From NCBI GenBank assembly GCA_025351645.1, contig JANXVN010000292.1, positions 1-34,032 on the forward strand: DNA of 34,032 nt, read 5' to 3'. Shown piece by piece: positions 1 to 7,964 of this stretch. This stretch comes from Ferruginibacter sp. GTDB taxonomy: Bacteria; Bacteroidota; Bacteroidia; Chitinophagales; Chitinophagaceae. Every line of letters starts with the position of its first letter. Within the stretch, counting starts at the first letter, position 1. The translations under genes were made by a program, and so were the position numbers. The notes under the pieces are model-generated. The model searched no databases and was not told the DNA's origin. It was given only the letters and a program-made list of their open reading frames with translations.

Positions 1-17
1 TTGTCGTTTTGTTTTAT

Positions 18-118
18 GCCCCATCGGGGTTACCTGTTTGTGGGCAACACATACCCGCTAATAAATTGTGTGCCGTAGGTACAACACTAAGCAAGGGTAA
101 CCGCTACGCGGCATTTAC
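18..118. repeat. Cluster of three short hairpin repeat units
   Basis: Three small hairpins with three-base loops lie close together. They are GCCCC-ATC-GGGGT at 18-30, GTGCC-GTA-GGTAC at 70-82 (with a G-U pair) and CCGC-TAC-GCGG at 101-111. The third sits in a block, 93-118, that recurs with small differences at 3083-3107 (shared core GCTACGC, then GCATTTAC). Similar 'stem, 3-nt loop, stem' repeats are, from memory, common between genes in Bacteroidota. No coding sequence is supported here; a 68-codon ORF across it looks like chance reading through the repeats. Confidence 0.45.
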
Positions 119-181
119 ATTTTTTGACATCGTATTTCTACATATAGGTAGCACTTATGGCGCATATTACCGTCAATTTGA

Positions 182-235
182 AATGCACCTTAACCATCTC
201 CAAAGGAGGGGGTAGTCCTTAACTTAACGTCATTG
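182..235 (+). repeat. Truncated copy of the family A MITE-like element
   Basis: The right end reads CTTAACTTAACGTCATTG, matching the right terminal repeat of the intact copies, and is preceded by the internal TCTCCAAAGGAGG block. The left terminal repeat is shortened to about AATGCACCTTAA. It looks like a decayed or internally deleted copy, about 54 bp against 90-112 bp for the better copies. Confidence 0.6.
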
Positions 236-348
236 GATTATTATTTACAAAAAAGCTAAAAAAAGCTGCTTATTAAATTTAGGCTCTTTAAACGGCCTCA
301 AATAGAAAGTGCGAGAAATTATAAATGCAAAGCGTTAAGCTATCAAAA

Positions 349-447
349 GCCTTCCTGCCTTTAAAAAAAGTTTCCAAACTTTATGCAGTAGTGAAGGCAT
401 TATCATTCTGAATACGCTAAGAACCCTCCTTTGGAGAGCTGGGAGGC
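349..447. repeat. Family B inverted-repeat element, degenerate copy
   Basis: The left arm (349-375) resembles CCTCCCTGCC...AAG-TTTCC and the right arm (421-447) reads GAACCCTCC...GCTGGGAGG. The same two arms occur at 10020-10197. The text just after both right arms is also alike (GCTATTGCTTGCC here, GCTTTACTTGCC there). The arms are imperfect inverted repeats of each other, so the transcript could fold into a long hairpin. No transposase is linked to it. Confidence 0.55.
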
Positions 448-798
448 TATTGCTTGCCAAAGAACCTTCAGCACAAAAAAAATTAACCAATATCCTAAAA
501 GAGAGCCTTCCGATCAGGATAAAATTTCATTTAGCAATACCCCCGCTTTAGATAAATCAAACATTCAAATAAAATATATCTATGAAAAATATGCACTACA
601 AGGCCCTAAATCACAAAAAATAAACCAAAAAGTATTCTAGCGATACTTCATAGCAAAGCCATAGCAAAGACATGGATAAGCTATGGATATACCATGAAAG
701 TTTAAACCATCATTTTTAAAAAAAAGAAGAAAAGTATAAATTATATAAATCAGCAATAATATTTTGCTATAGGTTAACATGCAGTAATTGACAAAAAG
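448..798. other. AT-rich spacer downstream of hutU, no gene seen
   Basis: No ORF here looks like a real protein. An 11-bp unit, CATAGCAAAG plus one variable base, is directly repeated at 649-670. It is followed by CATGG (671-675) and CCATG (692-696), a weak hairpin. There is no clear poly-U terminator for hutU, whose stop codon lies at 799-801. Confidence 0.5.
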
Positions 799-2475
799 CT
801 ACAGCAAACGCTCCTTAATATCAAGCCCAAACTTACGGCTCGTATCCTTAGCCACATCATAACCAGCATCGGCATGGCGTATTACACCAATTCCGGGGTC
901 GTTACGCAATACACGGCTTAACCTATCTGCTGCTTCCGGCGTACCATCAGCAACAATCACCATACCAGCATGTATGCTGTACCCCATACCAACGCCACCG
1001 CCATGATGAAGGCTTACCCAACTGGCACCACCTGCCGTGTTCAAAAGTGCATTCAGTACTGGCCAATCTGCAATGGCGTCGCTGCCATCAAGCATAGCTT
1101 CGGTCTCCCGGTTAGGGCTCGCTACAGATCCCGTATCCAAATGGTCACGCCCAATAACAATCGGCGCTTTTACTTTGCCGGTACGCACCAGTTCATTAAA
1201 TGCCAGCCCGGCCTTTTCCCTGTCGCCCTGCCCTATCCAGCAAATACGTGCCGGCAGTCCCTGAAAGGCAATGCGTTCCTGCGCCATTTTTATCCAGCGA
1301 TGCATAGCGGCATCGGCTGGAAAAAGCTCCAACATTACAGCATCAGTTACACGAATATCTTCGGGGTCGCCACTTAGCGCCACCCAGCGAAAAGGCCCTT
1401 TCCCTTCACAAAATAAAGGGCGTATATAAGCAGGCACAAAACCAGGGAAACCAAACGCATCCTTCAATCCACGTTCCTGTGCCCTTGCCCTTAAATTGTT
1501 GCCGTAGTCAAACGTTACCGCACCCATAGCTTGTAGTTGAAGCATTAGCTCAACATGCAGCTTCATGCTATCATAACTGCGTTCTATATAATCTTCCGGG
1601 GATTGCTGGCGTAAAACATTTGCTTGTTCGTTGGTAAGCGTATGCGGTATGTAACCAATCAAAGGATCATGGGCAGATGTTTGGTCGGTAAGGGTATCCG
1701 GCACAATCCTACGTTCTACAAGCCGCTGCAATAAAGTAACAGCATTACACAGCACGCCAATAGACAATGCCTGCCCTTTTTGTTTGGCAGCTACTGCCCT
1801 ATCGATTGCCTCATCTAAATCAACTATTTTTTCATCAAGGTACTTTGTCTCTATTCTTTTATCTATCCTCCATTCTTCCACTTCTGCCACCAGGGCAACG
1901 CCATCATTCATAGTAATGGCCAACGATTGTGCGCCGCCCATGCCGCCTAGCCCTGCTGTTACATTCAAGGTGCCTTTTAACGTGCCGCCAAAATCTTTAT
2001 TAGCGACGGCAACATAAGTTTCGTAGGTACCCTGCACTATACCCTGCGAACCTATATATATCCAGGAGCCTGCCGTCATTTGCCCATACATTATCAGCCC
2101 CTTTTTTTCCAGCTCCTCAAAGTGTTGCCAGGTAGCCCATTTAGGCACCAACTGCGAGTTAGAGATTAGTACCCTAGGTGCATTAATATGCGTTTTAAGC
2201 ATGGCCACCGGCTTACCGCTTTGTACTAACAAAGTTTCATCGTCATTTAGGTCTTTCAATGCTTTTATGATAAGGTCCAGGCTTTCAAAATTTCTTGCCG
2301 CTTTGCCACGCCCGCCGTAAACTATTAATTCTTCCGGACGTTCTGCTACTTCAGGGTCAAGGTTATTTAGTAGCATGCGTAAGGCGGCTTCCTGTATCCA
2401 TCCTTTACACGTAAGCTGGTTGCCGGTTGGCGTTTTATATTTTACTGCATCGTATTTTGTATGGATAACTTGCAT
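799..2475 (-). CDS. hutU: Urocanate hydratase (urocanase)
   Basis: Cytoplasmic enzyme of histidine degradation that converts urocanate to imidazolonepropionate using tightly bound NAD+ as electrophile. The 558-residue protein has the usual bacterial length. Visible family motifs are GGRGKAARN (54-62), the [16 protein letters not shown] stretch (130-145), the glycine-rich [13 protein letters not shown] (171-183) and [15 protein letters not shown] (490-504). Cys412 in [11 protein letters not shown] matches the active-site cysteine known in Pseudomonas urocanase (Cys410). No hutH, hutI or formiminoglutamate gene is adjacent, so the pathway is dispersed in this genome or lies outside the window. 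The start was chosen because homology runs to the N-terminus. About 110 bp upstream lies a family A repeat, then a terminator-like hairpin and a tiny ORF, so its promoter may be close to the gene or beyond the hairpin. Confidence 0.97.
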   Translation of the reverse strand: MQVIHTKYDAVKYKTPTGNQLTCKGWIQEAALRMLLNNLDPEVAERPEELIVYGGRGKAARNFESLDLIIKALKDLNDDETLLVQSGKPVAMLKTHINAPRVLISNSQLVPKWATWQHFEELEKKGLIMYGQMTAGSWIYIGSQGIVQGTYETYVAVANKDFGGTLKGTLNVTAGLGGMGGAQSLAITMNDGVALVAEVEEWRIDKRIETKYLDEKIVDLDEAIDRAVAAKQKGQALSIGVLCNAVTLLQRLVERRIVPDTLTDQTSAHDPLIGYIPHTLTNEQANVLRQQSPEDYIERSYDSMKLHVELMLQLQAMGAVTFDYGNNLRARAQERGLKDAFGFPGFVPAYIRPLFCEGKGPFRWVALSGDPEDIRVTDAVMLELFPADAAMHRWIKMAQERIAFQGLPARICWIGQGDREKAGLAFNELVRTGKVKAPIVIGRDHLDTGSVASPNRETEAMLDGSDAIADWPVLNALLNTAGGASWVSLHHGGGVGMGYSIHAGMVIVADGTPEAADRLSRVLRNDPGIGVIRHADAGYDVAKDTSRKFGLDIKERLL

Positions 2476-2586
2476 ATAATAGTCAATTTTTCATCAAGTT
2501 ATTTAATTAGTCTTAAAGACGCATCAATTAAGATTTTAATAGACGTTGCACCACTTTATTTATTTCAAAATATAGAAGTGATGATT

Positions 2587-2696
2587 AATGCCGTTAAGTT
2601 AAGGATTACTACGTTTTTTACCTTACCCCAGCTCCTCTCCAAGGGAAGTGGGAGCTTGGCCCTGCGGCGCAATAACCGCTTAGCTTAACGCCATTG
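2587..2696 (+). repeat. Family A MITE-like element, copy A1 (long form)
   Basis: The left terminal repeat AATGCCGTTAAGTTAAGG (2587-2604) faces CTTAGCTTAACGCCATTG (2679-2696). The interior carries the family core (ACCTTACCCCAGC, CTCTCCAAGGG) and an extra short hairpin block containing CCCTGCGGCGC, which the short copies lack. The length is about 110 bp. It lies between hutU and the terminator at 2774-2803. No transposase ORF fits inside, so any mobility would be in trans. Confidence 0.75.
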
Positions 2697-2773
2697 AAAA
2701 GATAATTATAAATAAAAGTCCGTTGACGGATTGGGCAAGTAAGTAAAAAGGAGATTGTAGTGGTTACAGGAAA

Positions 2774-2803
2774 ACAAAAAAACCTCCAAAAATGGAGGCT
2801 TTT
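2774..2803 (-). terminator. Rho-independent terminator-like hairpin upstream of hutU
   Basis: On the minus strand CCTCCA-TTTT-TGGAGG is followed by a run of seven T. It lies about 20 nt past the stop of the 17-codon ORF at 2822-2875 and about 300 nt before hutU. It would end a short transcript, or act as an attenuator if hutU is read from the same promoter. Confidence 0.75.
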
Positions 2804-2821
2804 CACATGATTTAAACTGTT

Positions 2822-2875
2822 TCAGAGTTCAAAGGAACGGATTTGATAATTTTCAGTAGTATTAGATTTTGACAT
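2822..2875 (-). CDS. Candidate 17-residue small ORF ahead of a terminator
   Basis: The ORF reads MSKSNTTENYQIRSFEL and stops with TGA. It follows a possible Bacteroidota promoter (CATCTTTGC, a near match to TAnnTTTG, just upstream of the ATG) and a 16-bp palindrome at 2904-2919. It is followed within 20 nt by a strong hairpin plus T-run. I do not recognise the peptide. It has no run of histidine codons, so a classical histidine attenuator is unlikely. With -7 so close to the ATG the transcript would be almost leaderless. It could also be chance sequence inside a small non-coding RNA. Confidence 0.35.
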   Translation of the reverse strand: MSKSNTTENYQIRSFEL

Positions 2876-2879
2876 AGCA

Positions 2880-2919
2880 AAGATGTACCATTTAAAAATA
2901 ACAACGTGTAGTAACACGT
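2880..2919 (-). promoter_or_regulatory. Putative promoter with overlapping palindromic operator
   Basis: A perfect 6-bp inverted repeat, ACGTGT-AGTA-ACACGT, spans 2904-2919. Read on the minus strand it is followed by GTTG and then CATCTTTGC at 2879-2887, a fair match to the Bacteroidota -33/-7 pattern with slightly short spacing. The palindrome would therefore sit on or next to the -33 element, a usual position for a repressor or activator site. The regulator is unknown. Confidence 0.4.
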
Positions 2920-3218
2920 CTCAATATGGCGTAGTTTTTTATCTACAATTTTACTTCAACCGTGTCATTTTATAAAGGTGATGAGACAGGTTTCAATTTT
3001 TATAATGGTTGTAATCTTTACAAACTATCGGTAATTAGCAGAAACTATGGATAAAAAATAGGAACTGTAGATAATTCAAACTAAGGCTAACGCTACGCAG
3101 CATTTACCAGTTTTACTATTTTATTGCTGAAAACAAATAACCTATACGTTTAACTTCAATTGAAAATTTTACACATGCCCAGGAAGATGAGCCCTTGTAA
3201 AAATAGAAAGCATATAAT
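2920..3218. other. Intergenic stretch between groEL terminator and hutU-side promoter
   Basis: No gene is visible in these 300 bases. The one recognisable item is 3083-3107, a second copy of the block at 93-118 (AAGGCTAACGCTACGCAGC, then ATTTAC), without its full hairpin. The rest is AT-rich. Confidence 0.5.
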
Positions 3219-3255
3219 AAAAAAGCCAGCTTCAAAATTTGAAGCTGGCTTTTTT
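3219..3255 (-). terminator. Terminator of the groES-groEL operon
   Basis: A 13-bp near-perfect stem, AGCCAGCTTCAAA facing TTTGAAGCTGGCT, is flanked by A-runs and T-runs on both sides. It lies 25 nt past the groEL stop codon and could work in both directions. Confidence 0.9.
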
Positions 3256-3279
3256 ATTATATTTTAAAATGCTATGGTA

Positions 3280-4917
3280 TTAGTATCCACCCATGCCGCC
3301 CATATCAGGTGCGCCGCCACCCTGGCCAGATTCTGCCTTAGGCTTGTCTGCTATTACACATTCTGTTGTTAACAACATTCCTGCAATAGAAGCTGCGTTT
3401 TCTAAAGCTACACGGGCAACTTTAGTTGGATCAATAACACCTGCCTTAAACATATTTTCATATACTTCAGTACGAGCGTTAAAACCATAATCGCCTTCGC
3501 CTTCTTTAATATTTTGAACAACGATTGAACCTTCAATGCCGCAGTTAGCAACAATCTGGCGCAATGGCTCTTCAATAGCACGCCTTACAATAGCGATACC
3601 GGTTGCTTCATCTGCATTAAGCGCACCTTTTAATTTTTCTAAACCTGCAATTGCGCGGATATAAGCTACGCCACCACCTGGTACGATACCTTCTTCAACT
3701 GCTGCCCTTGTTGCATGTAAAGCATCGTCAACGCGATCTTTCTTTTCTTTCATTTCAACTTCTGTTGCAGCACCTACATATAAAACAGCTACACCGCCAG
3801 CCAATTTAGCTAAACGCTCTTGCAATTTTTCTTTATCGTAATCTGAAGTTGTATTTTCTACCTGTGCTTTAATCTGATTAACACGTGCAACGATTTCAGA
3901 TTTTTTACCTTTACCGCCTACGATAACAGTATTGTCTTTATCGATTGTAATAGAAGCAGCTTGTCCAAGAGAAGTTAATTCAACACCTTCTAATTTATTG
4001 CCTAATTCCTCGCTAATAACAGTACCGCCGGTCAAAGCTGCAAGGTCAGTCAACATTTCTTTTCTTCTGTCACCAAAACCCGGTGCTTTTACTGCGGCAA
4101 CTTTAATAGTGCCGCGTAATTTATTAACTACCAATGTTGCTAATGCTTCACCATCTAAATCTTCGGCAATAATCATTAACGGACGGCCACTTTGTGCAAC
4201 TTTTTCAAGAATGCTCAAAATGTCTTTCATTGCAGAAATCTTTTTATCATAAATAAGGATAAAAGGATTTTGTAATTCAGCCTGCATTTTTTCGCTGTTT
4301 GTGACAAAGTACGGAGAGATATAACCTCTGTCGAATTGCATACCCTCTACCACATCAACTGTAGTATCAGTTCCTTTTGCTTCTTCAACAGTAATGACAC
4401 CTTCTTTACCAACTTTGGCCATTGCCTGCGCAATTAATTTACCAATTTCGTTATCGTTATTTGCAGAGATTGTTGCAACCTGCTCAATCATTTTGCTGTT
4501 ATTACCAACATCTTTTTTCTGCGCAATAAGGTTTTCAACTACAGCTTTTACAGCTTTATCGATACCACGCTTTAAATCCATTGGGTTTGCACCTGCAGCT
4601 ACCATCTTTAAACCTTCGCTGATAATGCTTTGTGCCAATACGGTTGCAGTTGTAGTACCATCACCTGCAATATCTGCAGTTTTAGAAGCTACTTCTTTAA
4701 CCATTTGTGCGCCCATATTTTCTATAGGGTCTTCCAGTTCAATTTCTTTTGCAACTGTAACACCATCTTTAGTTACTTGTGGAGCACCGAATTTTTTTTC
4801 GATTACTACGTTACGGCCTTTAGGCCCTAAGGTTACCTTTACGGCATTGGCCAACGTATCAACACCCTTTTTCATTTTGTTGCGGGCTTCGATATCGAAG
4901 AATATTATTTTTGACAT
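3280..4917 (-). CDS. groEL: 60-kDa chaperonin GroEL
   Basis: Large ring subunit of the cytoplasmic chaperonin; it folds proteins in an ATP-dependent cycle capped by GroES. The 545-residue length is normal. The start [18 protein letters not shown], the nucleotide-binding GDGTTTAT (85-92) and the glycine/methionine-rich tail [13 protein letters not shown] are all present. The apical and intermediate domains read through without a break. It follows groES by about 70 bp on the same strand and is closed by a strong terminator, so the two form the standard two-gene operon. No CIRCE inverted repeat was found upstream. Confidence 0.99.
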   Translation of the reverse strand: MSKIIFFDIEARNKMKKGVDTLANAVKVTLGPKGRNVVIEKKFGAPQVTKDGVTVAKEIELEDPIENMGAQMVKEVASKTADIAGDGTTTATVLAQSIISEGLKMVAAGANPMDLKRGIDKAVKAVVENLIAQKKDVGNNSKMIEQVATISANNDNEIGKLIAQAMAKVGKEGVITVEEAKGTDTTVDVVEGMQFDRGYISPYFVTNSEKMQAELQNPFILIYDKKISAMKDILSILEKVAQSGRPLMIIAEDLDGEALATLVVNKLRGTIKVAAVKAPGFGDRRKEMLTDLAALTGGTVISEELGNKLEGVELTSLGQAASITIDKDNTVIVGGKGKKSEIVARVNQIKAQVENTTSDYDKEKLQERLAKLAGGVAVLYVGAATEVEMKEKKDRVDDALHATRAAVEEGIVPGGGVAYIRAIAGLEKLKGALNADEATGIAIVRRAIEEPLRQIVANCGIEGSIVVQNIKEGEGDYGFNARTEVYENMFKAGVIDPTKVARVALENAASIAGMLLTTECVIADKPKAESGQGGGAPDMGGMGGY

Positions 4918-4987
4918 AATAAATTATTTGAAAATTTGTAAATGTGAAAATGTGACAATGAGTGCATACTATATGTGTTGCAACGTT

Positions 4988-5269
4988 TTAAACAATCGCT
5001 AAAATATCGCTTTCTCTCATTATCAGGTATTCTATACCTTCAAAAGTGATTTCTGTACCAGAATATTTGCCGTATAAAACAGCATCGCCTGCTTTAACAG
5101 TAACTGGTTCGTCTTTTTTGCCCGGACCTGCAGCTAAAACTACCCCACGCTGTGGTTTTTCTTTTGCAGTGTCAGGAATAATGATGCCTCCTGCAGATTT
5201 TTCTTCCGCAGCTGCTGGTTGCACAATCACCCTATCATGTAAGGGCGTAATGTTTAACTTCTTAGCCAT
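4988..5269 (-). CDS. groES: 10-kDa co-chaperonin GroES
   Basis: Heptameric lid of the GroEL chamber. The 93-residue form begins [16 protein letters not shown] and contains the mobile-loop region around [19 protein letters not shown] and the core [25 protein letters not shown]. An in-frame ATG 57 nt further upstream (5326) would add 19 residues unlike any GroES. It also overlaps the likely -7 promoter element, so the internal ATG at 5269 was chosen. The sequence before it is A-rich with no Shine-Dalgarno, as is normal in Bacteroidota. Confidence 0.98.
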   Translation of the reverse strand: MAKKLNITPLHDRVIVQPAAAEEKSAGGIIIPDTAKEKPQRGVVLAAGPGKKDEPVTVKAGDAVLYGKYSGTEITFEGIEYLIMRESDILAIV

Positions 5270-5321
5270 AATTGTATTGATTTTGATTTGTTTAAATGAT
5301 AATGCCCTGATTTTTAAAGTA

Positions 5322-5353
5322 GGCAAATACGCAGCACCAATTTTATACCAAAA
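5322..5353 (-). promoter_or_regulatory. Putative groES-groEL promoter
   Basis: On the minus strand a T-run ending in TTTG (CAAA at 5349-5352) is followed after about 18 nt by CGTATTTGCC, close to the Bacteroidota -7 element. Transcription would begin near 5316, about 50 nt before the groES start codon. The match at -7 is imperfect. Confidence 0.4.
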
Positions 5354-5368
5354 AAATTATTGGCATTG

Positions 5369-5536
5369 TTGTCATGTTTATCTATATGAAAAATGGCTGG
5401 CAGGTGACAAAATGTAGCATACTTAGCGAAATCAAATTTAAAATAGGAATTTTGTCAGTCAAATTACTCACCAAAAAACAGCGAAATTTAAATGGCACTT
5501 ATTTTTGCTTTTGATGATTATAATCGCTTTTTGTCA
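5369..5536. promoter_or_regulatory. Four TTGTCA half-sites in the groES/nusB divergent region
   Basis: TTGTCA occurs at 5369-5374, 5452-5457 and 5531-5536, and as its complement TGACAA at 5405-5410. Two of them extend to a perfect 9-bp inverted pair, TGACAAAAT (5405-5413) and ATTTTGTCA (5449-5457), separated by 35 bp. The copy at 5531-5536 overlaps the -33 of the nusB promoter. This could be a regulatory motif for heat-shock or housekeeping control. The role is inferred only from repetition and position. Confidence 0.35.
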
Positions 5537-5560
5537 GGCGGCTAAAATGGTTACCTTCGC
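5530..5560 (+). promoter_or_regulatory. nusB promoter
   Basis: TTTG (5530-5533), 18 nt, then TACCTTCGC (5552-5560) fits the Bacteroidota consensus TTTG-N19-TAnnTTTG with one substitution. The start codon follows 20 nt later. Confidence 0.6.
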
Positions 5561-5580
5561 ACTTCAAAAAGTTCTTACAG

Positions 5581-6513
5581 ATGATTAGCAGAAGAAATAT
5601 CAGGGTTAAAGTAATGCAAAGCCTTTATACAATAGATAGTATGGGCAACGATTTAAAACCTGCTGAGGCAGTACGCCTTTTAAGGAAACAAGTAGACCAG
5701 AGCCGGCAGTTGTTTGTTTATCTTATTTATTTTTTAAGTGAAGTAGCCAGGTATGCCGAAAAAGATTCCCTAAAAAAAGCATCCAAGCATTTACCATCTC
5801 ATGAAGACTTAAACATTAATACTAAGATTGTTGGCAATGAATTATTATGGAAAATAGTAGAAGCACAGAGTTATATCAATGCTTGTAACGAAACCAAGCC
5901 GCAGTTGATGATTGATGAAGAACTTTTAAAAAGGACTTACCAGGCACTCGTTGCGTCGGAAGAATACATTGACTATATCAATATACAGAGCAGGGATAAA
6001 AAGGGCGAAAAAGATATCCTTGAATTTATTTTTACTAACCTGATGTTGCCAAACGAAAGCTTCATCAGCGATGTAGAAGAACATTTTATTAATTGGGATG
6101 ATGATGCAGAAATGATGAATGTATTGATGCTAAACTTTTTACAAAAACCAGGCGCCTATAATTTCGATGAATTTGTAAGCAAAGAAAAATGGGATTTTGC
6201 CAAAGGCTTATTAGAAACTACGTTAGAAAAGAAAGAGGTTAGCATGGAGCTGCTAAAGCCAAAATTAAAAAATTGGGATGCAGACCGTATTGCTTCGCTG
6301 GATTTGATAATTATTGAAATGGGCATCTCTGAATTTTTGTTTTTTGATACCATCCCAACCAGGGTTACAATCAATGAATATATCGATTTGGCAAAAGATT
6401 ACAGCACGCCACAAAGCGGGCAGTTTATCAATGGCATCTTAGATAATATCCATAAAGAATTAACTGCAGAAGGGAAAATTAACAAGAAGACTTTTAAAAA
6501 TAGCACACTTTAG
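5581..6513 (+). CDS. nusB: Transcription antitermination factor NusB
   Basis: RNA-binding antitermination factor that works with NusE (S10) on rRNA operons. The 310-residue protein is about twice the length of E. coli NusB. This is typical of Bacteroidota, which have a long N-terminal part before the classical domain. The start MISRRNIRVKVMQSLY resembles the NusB first helix. The C-terminal core is seen at about 227-292 (NWDADRIASLDLIIIEMG, then TRVTINEYIDLAKDY and GQFINGILDNI). It is first in a plus-strand run with a DUF1573 lipoprotein, yajC and coaE, an order often conserved in Bacteroidota. A heptamer repeat begins directly at its stop codon. Confidence 0.95.
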   Translation: MISRRNIRVKVMQSLYTIDSMGNDLKPAEAVRLLRKQVDQSRQLFVYLIYFLSEVARYAEKDSLKKASKHLPSHEDLNINTKIVGNELLWKIVEAQSYINACNETKPQLMIDEELLKRTYQALVASEEYIDYINIQSRDKKGEKDILEFIFTNLMLPNESFISDVEEHFINWDDDAEMMNVLMLNFLQKPGAYNFDEFVSKEKWDFAKGLLETTLEKKEVSMELLKPKLKNWDADRIASLDLIIIEMGISEFLFFDTIPTRVTINEYIDLAKDYSTPQSGQFINGILDNIHKELTAEGKINKKTFKNSTL

Positions 6514-6531
6514 AGTTATGAGTTATGAGTT
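6514..6531 (-). repeat. Heptanucleotide tandem repeat, 2.6 units
   Basis: AGTTATG is repeated directly after the nusB stop codon. It is the reverse complement of the ACTCATA-type arrays at 6742-6776 and 7916-7960. Together with the array at 6742-6776 it brackets family A copy A2 in inverted orientation. Confidence 0.75.
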
Positions 6532-6571
6532 GGGCTAATTCAACAACTTACTTAATTTTTAATTTTTAATT

Positions 6572-6661
6572 CAAAGCCGTTAAGTTAAGGATTATATGTT
6601 TGTCTCTACCTCACCCTAACCCTCTCCAAAGGAGAGGAAAGGCTTTAACCTAACGGCATTG
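6572..6661 (+). repeat. Family A MITE-like element, copy A2 (short form)
   Basis: The left end is CAAAGCCGTTAAGTTAAGG (6572-6590) and the right end CTTTAACCTAACGGCATTG (6643-6661). The 90-bp element has a perfect central hairpin, CCTCTCC-AAA-GGAGAGG (6621-6637). Both flanks are 7-bp-periodic AT repeats (ATTTTTA, ATTCGTA, ATTTATA type). It sits in the gap between nusB and the DUF1573 gene. Confidence 0.8.
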
Positions 6662-6741
6662 ATTTTTAATTCGTAATTTATAACCCATAATTCAAAGTGC
6701 TTTAAGTTGTGCGTTTACTATTGGCTTATAAATTTGAAAAA

Positions 6742-6776
6742 ACTTATAACTCCTAACTCATAACTAATAACTTAAA
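6742..6776 (+). repeat. Degenerate heptanucleotide array, five units
   Basis: Five consecutive 7-mers read ACTTATA, ACTCCTA, ACTCATA, ACTAATA, ACTTAAA. They end about 24 nt before the start codon of the DUF1573 gene. The third unit equals the unit of the pure array before coaE, so this looks like an older, mutated version. Confidence 0.7.
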
Positions 6777-6800
6777 ACCTAACTTCGCAAAAAATAGGTA

Positions 6801-7235
6801 ATGAAAAAATATGTGTTGTTTTTGTTGGTAGTAATAACATTTGTATGCTGCGATGTGCACCGTAAAGATAAGGTGGCAGATGGCACGCTTTCAATGGCTG
6901 AAATTGCTGCGAAAGACAGTACCACTGTACAAATTATTGATAGCGCCTACAATTTTGGCACCACTACCGAAGGCGAAAAAGTTACTTTTAATTTTCGGTT
7001 TAAGAATAGTGGCAATAAACCTTTAGTGATTACCAATACCAGTGCAAGTTGCGGCTGTACAGTACCAGAAAAACCTGATAAGCCGGTAATGCCTGGCGAA
7101 ACTGCTTTTATTAAAGTGGTATTCAACAGCAAAGGAAAAGTTGGCCCCAACCAAAAAACTATTACTGTAACTTCTAACGCAAACCCTGCGTTTCCGCCAC
7201 TTTTATTAAGGGGTGAGGTTACTGCTTTAAAATAA
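6801..7235 (+). CDS. DUF1573 domain exported protein
   Basis: A 144-residue exported protein. The N-terminus MKKYVLFLLVVITFVCC is a hydrophobic signal with Cys16/Cys17, possibly a non-canonical lipobox. The rest is the DUF1573 immunoglobulin-like fold: YNFGTTTEGEKVTFNFRFKN (50-69), then the diagnostic SCGCTVPEKP (83-92), then PGETAFIKVVFNSKGKVG. The biochemical role of the family is not established. Similar single-domain proteins are often encoded between nusB and yajC in Bacteroidota, which fits here. A 34-bp gap to yajC suggests cotranscription with it. Confidence 0.9.
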   Translation: MKKYVLFLLVVITFVCCDVHRKDKVADGTLSMAEIAAKDSTTVQIIDSAYNFGTTTEGEKVTFNFRFKNSGNKPLVITNTSASCGCTVPEKPDKPVMPGETAFIKVVFNSKGKVGPNQKTITVTSNANPAFPPLLLRGEVTALK

Positions 7236-7269
7236 ATTAATTTCAATTTTTAATAATCAATCTACACAC

Positions 7270-7611
7270 ATGCAACTATTAGGTATTTTTTTAATGGACC
7301 CTCAGGGCAAAAGCAGCAGCAGTTTCTCGTTAATTTTTATGGGGCTGATGATATTGGTTTTCTGGATGTTCATGATACGTCCGCAGGCTAAAAAAGCAAA
7401 GCAACAAAAAACCTTCATCACCGATTTAAAGAAAGGCGATAAAGTAGTAACTATTGCTGGCATACACGGCACTGTAAATAAGGTAAATGAAGATGGCACT
7501 TTGAGCCTTGAAGTAAGCCCTGGCAGTTACTTAAAAATTGAAAAAAGCACTATCAGCATGGAAATGACTGGTTCAATCAATAAAGCGGTTTCTACTGATG
7601 TAAAAGGATAA
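7270..7611 (+). CDS. yajC: Preprotein translocase subunit YajC
   Basis: Small inner-membrane protein that associates with SecDF in the Sec translocon. The 113-residue protein has one transmembrane helix (about 18-38, FSLIFMGLMILVFWMFMI) followed by the signature RPQAKKAKQQKTFITDLKKG and DKVVTIAGIHGTVNKV. Its partner secDF lies about 4 kb downstream, in a separate unit. It follows the DUF1573 gene closely and is ended by a strong hairpin terminator. Confidence 0.95.
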   Translation: MQLLGIFLMDPQGKSSSSFSLIFMGLMILVFWMFMIRPQAKKAKQQKTFITDLKKGDKVVTIAGIHGTVNKVNEDGTLSLEVSPGSYLKIEKSTISMEMTGSINKAVSTDVKG

Positions 7612-7702
7612 TCCCTATACCCAAAAGAGGTATTATACAACAGAAAATAAAAACAAAAAAATCGTTTTAAAATATTTTTTAGCGACCAAAAGATAACAAA
7701 TG

Positions 7703-7735
7703 AAAAGCCGGTTGTTAACAAGCAACCGGCTTTTT
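7703..7735 (+). terminator. Terminator after yajC
   Basis: AAAAGCCGGTTG (7703-7714) pairs with CAACCGGCTTTTT (7723-7735) around an 8-nt loop. It separates the nusB-DUF1573-yajC unit from coaE, and its T/A flanks would permit use in both directions. Confidence 0.9.
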
Positions 7736-7771
7736 ATTTGTATGGACGTAAATAATTTAATCAATCAAATG

Positions 7772-7862
7772 CAATGCCGTTAAATTAAGGATTTAAATGT
7801 TTGTCTTTACCTCACCCAAACCCTCTTCAAAGGAGAGTAAAGGCCATAACTCAACGGCATTG
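7772..7862 (+). repeat. Family A MITE-like element, copy A3 (short form)
   Basis: The left end is CAATGCCGTTAAATTAAGG (7772-7790) and the right end ATAACTCAACGGCATTG (7846-7862). The 91-bp element carries the internal ACCTCACCCAAACCCTC and CAAAGGAGAG blocks. It lies between the yajC terminator and coaE, in the same plus-strand orientation as the other copies. Confidence 0.8.
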
Positions 7863-7915
7863 AAATTAAATGGCTTAATTCGGAAGATTGAATATTGAGC
7901 AATAACGCAGGCACC

Positions 7916-7960
7916 ACTCATAACTCATAACTCATAACTCATAACTCATAACTCATAACT
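7916..7960 (+). repeat. Pure heptanucleotide array (ACTCATA, 6.4 units) abutting coaE
   Basis: Six perfect ACTCATA units plus ACT end 4 nt before the coaE ATG, so the array makes up the whole expected 5' leader and ribosome-binding region. Unit purity suggests recent expansion by slippage. Copy-number change would alter leader length in steps of 7 nt but not the reading frame of the protein. Confidence 0.9.
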
Positions 7961-7964
7961 ATAA

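Noticed and set aside
9..640. Small ORFs of 68 and 69 codons at the left edge
   Set aside because: Both cross repeat units (hairpin units and family A/B relics) and show no protein family features.
4394..5002. 202-codon ORF antisense to groEL
   Set aside because: It lies opposite a full-length groEL with strong homology. Its low-complexity S/T/A/L composition is what codon-biased antisense frames give.
5270..5326. Longer GroES start at 5326 (19 extra residues)
   Set aside because: The added residues are unlike any GroES and the codon overlaps the likely promoter; the ATG at 5269 gives the canonical protein.
5270..5580. CIRCE/HrcA operator upstream of groES
   Set aside because: No TTAGCACTC-N9-GAGTGCTAA-like inverted repeat is present; only the TTGTCA motif recurs.
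7916..7960. CRISPR-like array
   Set aside because: The 7-bp units are directly adjacent with no spacers and there are no cas genes; it is a simple heptanucleotide tandem repeat.
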